This document shows, piece by piece, positions 37,516 to 47,300 of a stretch of 64,000 nt of DNA. Below the pieces are notes generated by a model. It was not told the origin of the DNA. It saw only the letters and a program-made list of their open reading frames with translations, and made no database searches. The stretch spans positions 17,200,178 to 17,264,177 of the forward strand of contig NC_092579.1 in assembly GCF_037975245.1 (NCBI RefSeq). Reading direction: 5' to 3'. Source of the DNA: Apostichopus japonicus (Eukaryota > Echinodermata > Holothuroidea > Aspidochirotida > Stichopodidae). Positions within the stretch are counted from its first letter, which is position 1. Each line of letters opens with the position of its first letter. Made by a program: the position numbers and the translations under genes.

Positions 37516-38761
37516 CTGAAAGATATGTGCAAAAGGTCATGAATAATTTGTAGCTACAGAGTATAGAGTTCATAATTATTTAAGAATGAAACAGGTCCAA
37601 CAGTAAGCTAATGGAGTCTTACTTTACCAAGTGCTGTAACGTTAGCTAGACGTTTTGGACTAGTCACTGACCAAAACTGTGTGTTATGGTTTATCAAAGG
37701 TGGAAGCTGTTTAACCGATCGTCAGCCAAATACCCAGAATTTGTAGCAAAGTACTGTACCTGTAATATATATTGTCATATTTTCCAAGACTATTTTTAAC
37801 TCATAGAGACAGATATTTTGACTATTTATTTCTTCAATGTTGTTTACATTTTAGACTGTTGAACAGTGGCGTAATAAATTGGACAGATCATTAAATGTTT
37901 TGTTTAGTGTATTTTCAATAAAACTACTGTTGTTTTGCGTGCTTTGGGCGCTGTTATTAGACCTCCTAATCAAAGGTTTATTCTATACTAATGAGGTTAT
38001 ATTAATTGTTGCGGTTGGATTAACTAAATCCTTTTGTCTCGATGATTTGTGTTTCAAGGGTTTTAAGTTTTGTTCTGCTTGAACCTTTTATTTACTTACC
38101 ATTTTATGAAATAATTACTATACATAATAATTTATGTTTTATGGTGTTGCTTCATATTTCTTATTTGTGTCGATGGCCACCAATACTAATGAATGGGTGA
38201 TCATGATCTGGTAAATAAGTGAAGTTCCTTATCTGACCGAAACTCGGGTAAATATCCACAACATTTACTAAAACCTCCACAACACAGTCACTGCTGTTTG
38301 CACGATTCTTACCCACTTTTACTAGTTTTAACAATAATTTTTTTCTTACTTAACTGTGTGTAGCACATCTTCATCATGGACAATATCTTGTGATTATATT
38401 TTAAATATGAATTCAGTGATAAAAGACAACAAATTTTGACCAAAACTTTACACACACAATGCGACAGGACAGACTTCTAAGTAACCATGCTGTTACCAGG
38501 ACATTTGTACCCAAACCGCAGTATCAGCCAGTGAAAACAAACGATAGATACATTCACTAAGTACTATGGTCTAGCTTGATCGCCAGAGCTAAAATACTCT
38601 TATTCAGAAGTTTAAACTTCAAGTAATTTCAAATAATTGTGTAGTTGTTATTTGCTACTAAACACTAATCGTTTAAGTCAAGAAACCTTTTCTTTACTTA
38701 GCTAGAGCTATTATCTGTACGTTATCTACACTATTCAAGAGTAGAACAACACATTGAGATA
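37516..38761. other. Non-coding, no feature
   Basis: No exon or repeat could be supported. Confidence 0.4.
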
Positions 38762-39168
38762 TATATGATGCAGCTCAAATTTGCGACCCTTATAACGTCT
38801 CAGACCAAGATAAAATAGAAAAAATTCAAAGGAAGGCAGCACATTTTGTAACTCGTGATTCCGTAGGGCAATCCAGCGTCACTGGGATCTTAAAGACTTT
38901 GGAATGGGAACCCCTCATAGAAAGACAGAAAAGGGCCAGACTCATGCTTTTTTTATCAAATTATAAATGGCCTTGTTGCAGTCCCAAACGAGACTAATCC
39001 CTTCTTGAAACCAGGGAGACGTGACAGCTATACTCAAATTCCTTGCTTTTCAGTATATATAGTTTCTATCCTAGGACTATTAAATCTGGAATACGCAATC
39101 CTTGGCCGATAAGGAGAGCCATAGTCTTTGAGGTGCTTAAAACTAGATTGCCCACGCATGGTTGTTAG
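38762..39168 (+). pseudogene. LINE relic, C-terminal end of a non-LTR reverse-transcriptase protein
   Basis: The sequence encodes the tail that follows the reverse transcriptase in CR1/Jockey-type LINEs: DKIEKIQRKAAHFVTRD, then SSVTGILKTLEWEPL, an Arg/Lys-rich helix, a YQIINGLVAVP segment, and finally SFYPRTIKS before a stop (TAG, 39166-39168). Two frameshifts are visible, one in the T run at about 38947-38954 and one near the TA repeat at about 39054-39062. It is 5'-truncated, as is typical of dead LINE copies. Exact clade cannot be set from this tail. Confidence 0.8.
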
Positions 39169-39660
39169 TGTTACTAGCACTGCTGCCCTGAGTAACAACA
39201 TCCTCGTTGTGATACCCGAGAGGGGTTTTAACAAGTACGTAACAGAAACAGAAATACACTGTAGATTGGTGTGTGCTCACCGGCAAAAATCTGGTGACTG
39301 CCGAAAAGTGACTTCAGCCTGCGCTGCCCATAGACGTTAACTCGAATTAGGCAAGTCTGATGTAATTCACATATACCTTAGGCCTAGCCTAATCGTGCAT
39401 CGTTTTATTGTACGTCAACCATGGACTCTAGTGTGGAGGTTTGCGAAAAGTTCCCATTTTCATGCAGAAGAGGTTATAGCGCTTACACAGGTTAAATCTC
39501 TGACCAAGGTGGCTAAATCCTGACTAGTCCAAAATCACAACGATGCACCACGGTGCACACACACAGAAATATTTTCTGAGTTCTCCATACGCATTGATTT
39601 TGCACAGGAATGAGATCTCAAAATAAAATATAGTTCGTAATATACAGTAGATAGAGTCAA
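39169..39660. other. LINE 3' flank and unassigned sequence
   Basis: It may include the LINE 3' UTR. No gene was recognised. Frames around 39128-39340 are shadows of this relic. Confidence 0.4.
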
Positions 39661-39665
39661 CCATC

Positions 39666-40315
39666 TCCGTGAGGCGTTGCAAATGTTCAAAGCCCCCAGT
39701 CCCAAGCCCCCCACGGTATGGTATTCATACTTCATGAACACCTAGCTGGTACATACGAAATTTGGGTCAGGACTTAGTTTGGGTCAATTCCCTATTTTCA
39801 TTGGCGCACAGGGCCCGAATCACATGCCAGATATGCCAATTTGTTTTTGACTTATAAAAAAAATGAAACAGCTCCCATTGACTTTGTGTTAGCTCCGTGG
39901 GTGGGGTGTTGCAAATGTTCAAAGCCCCCAGTACCAAGCCCCCCACGGTATGGTACTCATACTTCATGAACACCTAGCTGGTACATACGAAATTTGGGTC
40001 AGGACTTAGTTTTGGTCAAATCCCTATTTTCATTGGCGCACGGGGCCCGAATCACATGCCAGATATGCCAATTTTGTTTTTGACTTATAAAAAAAATGAA
40101 ACAGCTCCCATTGACTTTGTGTTAGCTCCGTGCGTGGGGTGTTGCAAATGTTCAAAGCCCCCAGTCCCAAGTCCCCACGGTATGGTACTCAAACTTCATG
40201 AACACCTAGCTGGTACATACGAAATTTGGGTCAGGACTTAGTTTGGGTCAAATCCCTATTTTCCTTGGCGCACGGGGCCCCTAACACATGCCAGATATGC
40301 CATTTTTGTTTTTAT
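39666..40315. repeat. ~232-bp tandem repeat, about 2.8 copies
   Basis: aaatgttcaaagcccccagt recurs at about 39681, 39913 and 40146. Units also share cttcatgaacacctagctgg, acgaaatttgggtcaggact and cacatgccagatatgccaat. Copies are highly similar. The third copy is truncated. Confidence 0.92.
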
Positions 40316-40433
40316 CTACAGATGTATATACCTGTACTAAGTAATAATGTAGCATGACAATGTTGCCTTTTTGGTGATTGGAAAAGAGTAGACTTTGGAA
40401 CACATATCATCAGTCACTAACATAGCAAATTCT

Positions 40434-40782
40434 TTAACTTTAAGACTCGCGCAAAATGAAACCTTAATCTGACCTAGTTTCGAAAGAGGTGTATCAAAAG
40501 TGTTAGACACCACCATCAACCCAGAAAATACGCACACAGCTTGCTACTGTACTGCACCTTTGGTAATTAGACACTAGTGTACAGTCAGTACATACAGCTG
40601 TGGTCAATACCTACAGCACAGTGTACAAACGATGCAGCGATGGACATATCTCAGGTCCCGCTAAAGATAACAAGGTATCACTTTCATTACTGTGTTCATT
40701 TGTAGCTCAACAAGCAGAAAATTTCACTTGCAAGCAACAGAAAGTTTCCTTTTTTAGAGGGGCGAGTCTTCAATGCCTTTAA
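40434..40782. mobile_element. TTAA-flanked MITE, copy 2 (inverted relative to copy 1)
   Basis: TTAA lies at 40434-40437 and 40779-40782. The interior is the reverse complement of 26761-27122 with many substitutions (shared words: tacagtcagtacatacagct, cagtgtacaaacgatgcagc). Left inner sequence aagactcgcgcaaaa matches the right end of copy 1. Confidence 0.82.
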
Positions 40783-42659
40783 CTGCCAAAATCTGATGAT
40801 TAAATCAAAAGATATTTTCATCTCATATAGATACTACTAGACTGGATAAGAGGAGCTTAAATAGGCGTTAGGTGAGACATTTCTTCAGGTATTTAGGCTT
40901 CATTTTGTTTCCTTTAATACTAATGCTACAACAAAAATTGGGGGGGGGGCAGAGTAAGACTCAATACTTATTATAGATTCAGAATCAATTTACCCCCTTG
41001 AGTATTTAAGTTGCAGAAAAGGCAGCTTTTCATCAATGGTCTATATACGTCTCATGCTTTACTTAATGATTGCTGTGTAATGAGATCCCTTTTGCGAATA
41101 TGATTTGAGGTAATTCTAAAAAATAAGTACAGTATGTGGAAGCTTGGGGTATAGGAGCACAAGGCCTAGTTTTACGAAGAAAATGGTCTCCATACAGGAG
41201 AGCAGTGGCAAAATTGTGTTCCACATCATACATTATTTTGTCAATCTGGTTATATGTGAAATTTAAAGGTCTTGTTCATATGAAATCTTGAACAATATAA
41301 AAATTGTAATCTTTGCAGTCATGCTGGCATGTGTACATGGGTGTGTTTATGTGGTCATGCTTAGCAGCTTGTAAACACAATATCTCAAGAATGGAAACTT
41401 TGACAGTCCCCATGTTTGATATGTAGGTGGGCTACATTGAATAAAAGAACCTGATTGTCTTTAAAGATCAAGGTTTGTGGTCAAAGGATTTACGGAAATC
41501 CTTGTAAAAGCAATAGCTCAAGAAGAAAAGCTTTCAGAGATTACAGGTTACCTGTGCTGATGTATTACACTGTTGTACTAAATAGAAGACTAAGACCGTT
41601 TTGGTCATCAATCACTCTTTGTTAATGTCTTTGTAAATATTCTTAATGCCACATCTCTTCCTCAATGCTTTTTGCTATAATACTTAAATCAAGTGTGTTG
41701 TACATCCTGGCTATAACTTTTTATAACATTGAAACCACAATGCAGTTTTGCATTCTGGTTATACATCTTTCTTAGGACTGTTGTATCTGTATTCCTGTTT
41801 TACATGCTGTTTATGATGTTTAATTAAAGGTTCACCTTTATTGGTATCTTCAATTCCTGTGTCTCTTATCTGTGACAGTGTCGGATTCTGTAATTTAAAA
41901 TTGTCCAAGAAAGCATGGAAAATGATATTCATAGAAATTTGAAAATATAATAACCTGGTTCTGTTTTTATATGCATACTTCTAATGCATGTTTCAAAGGA
42001 TTTGGTACTCACGTCACCCTAAGTGCATTTTGCACATGACATTGTTTTCATGCACTAAGTATGACAAACTATAAAGTGTTATGCTCTCGGTACACTTGGT
42101 AAAGCATTTTCCTCCTATTACATGTAGGTCATCATTCAAACACTTGATATGAAATAATGTACTGAGTGTTCGCTATATATGCAGTGCAAATGTCCCTTTA
42201 CCAAAAGACCCTGTTTAATAAAAAGAAATTGCTCTGCTGTGAATGGAACCCTAATTATAAACCTATTAGCTTAAACCTATAATCCGAAACCAAAATGTCT
42301 CCGCCTTGAAGCAGCCAAACAGGCACCATGAACAGCTTCGGCGCTGCAATGCAACATCAAACAAACAGTCAAAGCATTGTAGAAGAAAATATGTCAGTAA
42401 GACATCTCAAATTCTAGTAGGCCTATGTAGTTTTTCACAAAGGTAGTATGCTATTTTAATATTCTACAGCTCAGTTATTTTCTGTAGTGTTCCACACCAT
42501 GATAGCAGTCCAAACACTAGGTTGAACTGGTTTTGCCCACCATGGTTATTCACACACTTGATATTCCATTCTGGGACGTGTCACTTACTACATCAAAGAC
42601 ACAGTGGTTCAAACACTTGGTACAAAACACTGAGTGTTTCGTGTACCATCTTAACCAGA
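40783..42659. other. Non-coding, no feature except satellite-like edge
   Basis: A G run lies at 40940-40949. The last ~100 bp (from about 42545) resembles the right edge of the following array: cacagtggttcaaacacttg and gagtgtttcgtgtacca words occur at both ends (compare 46770-46890). No gene seen. Confidence 0.5.
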
Positions 42660-43780
42660 CAGTAGGGTTGAGGCTAGTGTCAAGGTGTTTCGGCAACGCA
42701 GCTAGTTGAGACTAGTTTCAAGGTGTTTCGACAACGCCAGCTAGTTGAGACTAGTTTCAAGGTGTTTCGACAACAAAACTTGGTATTGCTTTCTGAGGGT
42801 TCCACTGAGATTAGAGTCAAGGTGTTTCGACACACAGCTAGTTGAGGCTAGTGTCAAGGTGTTTGGAAAACAAGACTAATTGGTATTGCATTCTGAGGGT
42901 TTCTCTGAGATTAGTGTCAAGGTGTTTCGACAACACAGCTAGTTGAGGTTAGTTTCAAGGTGTTTCGACAACGCCAGCTAGTTGAGACTAGTTTCAAGGT
43001 GTTTCGACAACAAAACTTGGTATTGCTTTTTTAGGGTTCCACTGAGATTAGTGTCAAGGTGTTTCGACAACACAGCTAGTTGAGGCTAGTGTCAAGGTGT
43101 TTCGACAACAAGACTAATTGGTATTGCATTCTGAGGGTTTCACTGAGATTAGTGTCAAGGTGCTTCAACAACGCAGCTAGTTGAGACTAGTTTCAAGGTG
43201 TTTCGACAACACCAGCTAGTTGAGACTAGTTTCAAGGTGTTTCGACAACAAAACATAGTATTGCTTTTTGAGGGTTCCACTGAGATTAGTGTCAAGGTGT
43301 TTCGACAACACAGCTAGTTGAGGCTAGTGTCAAGGTGTTTCGACAACAAGACTAATTGGTATTGCATTCTGAGGGTTTCACTGAGATTAGTGTCAAGGTG
43401 TTTCGACAACACAGCTAGTTTCAAGAGACTAGTTTCAAGGTGTTTTGACAACACATATAGTAAAGGCTAGTGCCAAGGTTTTTCGACTACTGTACAAGAC
43501 TTGGAATTGCATTTTGAGGGTTTCACTGAGATAAGTGTCAAGGTGTTTCGACAACACAGCTAGTTGAGGATAGTGTCAAGGTGTTTTGACAACAAGACTT
43601 GGTATATTGCATTCTGAGGGTTTCACTGAGATAAGTGTCAAGGCGTTTCGACAACGCAGCTAGTTGAGGCTAGTCTCAAGGTGTTTCAACAACAAAACAT
43701 GGTATTGCTTTTTGAGGGTTCCACTGAGATTAGTGTCAAGGTGTTTCGACAACACAGCTAGTTGAGGTTAGTGTCAAGGT

Positions 43781-44876
43781 GTTTCGACCAGGCGCGGCGG
43801 AACGGAAAAATTATTGGGGGGGCTAATGTGTGGAGACTATCTAAGCGGAGCGCCACCATCGGTTGGCGCGGAGCGTACAAGAAAATTTTGGGTTTTTTCA
43901 AACCCCCAGATGGCCGGAAACGGCACTTCCCGAGTGTTTAATGCTGCGAATACCTAGCCCTAAAATATGGGTCTCAAGCCTGCAATTTCTCAGATTGCAC
44001 CTAAAAGTCTGTAAAAACATTGTAATTTGTATGTTTGATGGTGTTTTAAGAGAGTAGCTATTCCTCGTAGTGTACTCGCAAAGTCGTTTTTGAGTGTAGT
44101 AAGGGCAGTGGTGGAGCTAGGGGTATTGGTCAGGGGGGGGGCAAGAATGGTCTGTAGGGGCGCTTTCGACACTATCTAAGCGGAGCGCCACCACAAGTTG
44201 GCGCGGTTCGTACAGAAAATTTTTGAGAAAAGATACTCCCTAGATTGCAGGATATGACCCTTTCCGGGCCTTGCTAATTTGCAGATTAACGGAGAATAAA
44301 AAGGTGTCGTCGCCATTTTGTCGAAAAATTACACCAACAGAATATGACAAATGTCAATAGGTATATGAGAGCGCAATAAAATAGTCAATAATCGCGAATA
44401 AGTAAAAAGTAGTGAAAAGCTGAAAAGGGCGCCAGCAGTCCATTTGAGTCCGTCAGGGGGGGGGGGGCATCCGCCCCCTGACTGTATATATGGACGCTCT
44501 GCCACTAAGTAAGGGGATGTTGGAGAACTGGCTGAAATGAGGCAAGTCATTGGCCTAAGACGAAGTTGAGTTACGCTTACCGGTACTCACACTCACTGCT
44601 TCCACTTTTCACGGGGCGTGAAGACGCGGTTGGGGTGACAATGTGGTCTATAGCCAGGGGACGGGCCGAGGGTCCCCCAGCAATTACTAAAATTATTACA
44701 CCTATATATATAGTATACGTGTGCATCGGACAGATCGACAAGTATGCATTGAAAAATGGGCAGATGCACGTTTCGGAGCCTTGGTAAATATTGGGGGGAC
44801 TTATCATGCATTTGCCCCCTCAACTTTTTCATTGGGGGGGCTGAGCCCCCCCGGTTCCGCCGCCACTGGTTTCGAC
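43781..44876. mobile_element. hAT-like element (1080 bp) inserted into the satellite, with perfect 8-bp target duplication
   Basis: GTTTCGAC is duplicated at 43781-43788 and 44869-44876; the uninterrupted satellite has a single copy at this place. The element (43789-44868) starts CAGGCGCGGCGGAAC and ends in the complement of CAGTGGCGGCGGAACC. It carries no transposase domain that I can recognise. It contains a second element at 44106-44507; without it the host is 678 bp. Its interior around 43838-43935 matches the MITE at 23970. Confidence 0.92.
44098..44515. mobile_element. Nested hAT-like MITE (402 bp) with perfect 8-bp target duplication
   Basis: AGTAAGGG is duplicated at 44098-44105 and 44508-44515. 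The element starts CAGTGGTGGAGCTAGG and ends in the complement of TAGTGGCAGAGCGTCC. Its interior shares ctaagcggagcgccaccac with its host, so a family member jumped into a relative. Confidence 0.92.
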
Positions 44877-46770
44877 AACAAGACTAATTGGTATTGCATT
44901 CTGAGGGTTTCACTGAGATTAGTGTCAAGGTGTTTCGACAACACAGCTAGTTTCAAGAGACTAGTTTCAAGGTGTTTCAACAACACATATAGTTAAGGCT
45001 AGTGTCAAGTTTTTTGACTACTGTACAAGACTTGGAATTGCATTTTGAGGGTTTCACTGAGATAAGTGTCAAGGTGTTTTGACAACACAGCTAGTTGAGA
45101 CTAGTTTCAAGGTGTTTCGTCAACAAAACTTGGTATTGCATTCTGAGGGTTCCACTGAGATAAGTGTCAAGATGTTTCGACAACACATATAGTTGAGGCT
45201 AGTGTCAAGGTGTTTTGACAACAAGACTTGGTATTGCATTCTGAGGGTTTCACTGAGATAAGTGTCAAGGTGTTTTGACAACGCAGCTAGTTGAGGCTAG
45301 TTTCAAGGTGTTTCGACAACAAAACATGGTATTGCATTCTGAGGGTTTCACTGAGATATGTGTCAAGGGATTTCGACAACACAGCTAGTTGAGGCTAGTG
45401 TCAAGGTGTTTTGATTACAAGACTTGGTATTGCATTCTAAGGGTTTCACTGAGATTAAATTCAAGGTGTTTTGACAACGCAGCTAGTAGCCTAGTTGAGA
45501 CTAGTTTCAAGGTATTTCCAAAACAAAACTTGGTATTGCTTTCTGCGGGTTCCACTGTGATTAGTGTTAAGGTGTGTCGACAACACAGCTAGTTGAGGCT
45601 AGTGTCAAGGTGTTTCGACAACAAAACTTGGTATTGCTTTTTGAGGGTTTCACTGAGATTAGTGTCAAGGTGTTTTGACAACGCAGCTAGCAGCCTAGTT
45701 GAGACTAGTTTCAAGGTGTTTCCAAAACAAAACTTGGTAAATTCTGAGGGTTCCACTGTGATTAGTGTCAAGGTGTTTCGACAACAGAGCTAGTTGAGGC
45801 TAGTGTCAAGGTGTTTCGACAACAAAACATGGTATTGCATTCTGAGGGTTTCACTGAGATATGTGTCAAGGGATTTCGACAACACAGCTAGTTGAGGCTA
45901 GTGTCAAGGTGTTTTGATTACAAGACTTGGTATTGCATTCTAAGGGTTTCACTGAGATTAAATTCAAGGTGTTTTGACAACGCAGCTAGTAGCCTAGTTG
46001 AGACTAGTTTCAAGGTATTTCCAAAACAAAACTTGGTATTGCTTTCTGCGGGTTCCACTGTGATTAGTGTTAAGGTGTGTCGACAACACAGCTAGTTGAG
46101 GCTAGTGTCAAGGTGTTTCGACAACAAAACATGGTATTGCATTCTGAGGGTTTCACTGAGATATGTGTCAAGGGATTTCGACAACACAGCTAGTTGAGGC
46201 TAGTGTCAAGGTGTTTTGATTACAAGACTTGGTATTGCATTCTAAGGGTTTCACTGAGATTAAATTCAAGGTGTTTTGACAACGCAGCTAGTAGCCTAGT
46301 TGAGACTAGTTTCAAGGTATTTCCAAAACAAAACTTGGTATTGCTTTCTGCGGGTTCCACTGTGATTAGTGTTAAGGTGTGTCGACAACACAGCTAGTTG
46401 AGGCTAGTGTCAAGGTGTTTCGACAACAAAACTTGGTATTGCTTTTTGAGGGTTTCACTGAGATTAGTGTCAAGGTGTTTTGACAACGCAGCTAGCAGCC
46501 TAGTTGAGACTAGTTTCAAGGTGTTTCCAAAACAAAACTTGGTAAATTCTGAGGGTTCCACTGTGATTAGTGTCAAGGTGTTTCGACAACAGAGCTAGTT
46601 GAGGCTAGTGTCAAGGTGTTTCGACAACAAAACTTGGTATTGCATTCTGAGGGTTTCACTGAGATTAGTGTCAAGGTGTTTCGACAATGCAGCTATACAG
46701 TAGTTGAGGCTAGTTTCAAGGTGTTTCGACAACAAAACTTGGTATTGCATTCTGAGGGTTTCACTTACTG

Positions 46771-47088
46771 TACCAGGACAAAGTGATTCAAACACTTGGA
46801 ATGCCATGCAGGGTGTTTCAATTACGGCATCACAGACACAGTGATTCAAACACCTGTTACAGCAAACTGAGTGTTTCGTGTACCAACTTTACCTAGGGCC
46901 TAGATCTGAGGGTTTCGCTTACCTTAGTGATGCAAACAGTTAGTACCGCAAACTCAGTGTTTCGTTTCCATCATTTCTTGACTTGATTTTATGCATTTCG
47001 ATTTAACAATGCTCTAAAAGTAACTAACAACTTCACCCCTATCCCCAACACATCCCAAAACTCCATAATACGATCAGCGAATCCGAAA
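46771..47088. other. Eroded satellite edge and promoter-upstream sequence
   Basis: Up to about 46965 degenerate units with gtgtttcgtgtaccaactt and gattcaaacacctgttac persist. The remainder is unique sequence upstream of the C22orf23-like promoter. Confidence 0.55.
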
Positions 47089-47100
47089 CGGAAGTGACGT
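47089..47100 (+). promoter_or_regulatory. ETS/CRE-type promoter motif
   Basis: CGGAAGTGACGT combines an ETS site (CGGAAGTG) with an overlapping CRE/ATF-like TGACGT, about 107 bp upstream of the C22orf23-like start codon. Such motifs are common in TATA-less promoters of broadly expressed genes. The role here is inferred from position only. Confidence 0.5.
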
Positions 47101-47108
47101 TAGAGGTC

Positions 47109-47180
47109 AACTAGCTGTGTTGTCGAAACACCTTGGAACTAACCTCAGCCGTCGAAACACCTTGGAACTAACCTCAGCCG
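47109..47180 (-). repeat. Inverted fragment of the neighbouring satellite in the presumed 5' UTR
   Basis: ctagctgtgttgtcgaaaca is the reverse complement of the array core. gtcgaaacaccttggaacta followed by acctcagcc then appears twice in tandem, ending 27 bp before the start codon at 47207. Confidence 0.85.
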
Positions 47181-47206
47181 TGAAGGGACGATCGAGGTAC
47201 GCGAAA

Positions 47207-47300
47207 ATGGCTTCAAGCGGCAGTAACAAAGTGACGAAAGGAGGGATGTGGGACTCTAGGACACCCGCTTACAGCAAAGGAACTCAGGATTTATTGAAAG
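47207..47300 (+). CDS. C22orf23: C22orf23-like, exon 1 (coding part)
   Basis: ATG in context gcgaaaATGG encodes MASSGSNKVTKGGMWDSR and then TPAYSKGTQDLLK. The donor TTGAAAG|GTCTGA is weak (GTCTGA), but phase 1 fits the next exon exactly (AAAG|TG giving K-V). Confidence 0.88.

Larger units (their letters stand above)
42660..46770. repeat. gtgtcaaggtgtttcgacaac satellite array, interrupted by a transposon
   Basis: Subunits share gctagtgtcaaggtgtttcg followed by acaacacagctagttgag or by acaagactaattgg and attctgagggtttcactgag. They combine into larger repeats of about 100-300 bp. Between about 45,290 and 46,600 near-identical ~302-bp and ~500-bp blocks recur, so recent unequal exchange is likely. 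Frames here (e.g. 45389, 45892, 46194) repeat identically and are not genes. Confidence 0.93.

Noticed and set aside
38100-38150. Possible first exon of the kinase ending ATG|GTAAGT on the - strand
   Set aside because: The only downstream exon it could join gives an immediate out-of-frame stop, and there is no promoter evidence.
42660-46770. AGGTGT words in the satellite as T-box regulatory sites
   Set aside because: The half-site is short and occurs in every unit by repetition. Nothing else supports regulation.
45389-46849. Repeated frames of 60-84 codons on both strands
   Set aside because: Identical in each satellite block; products of repetition, not genes.
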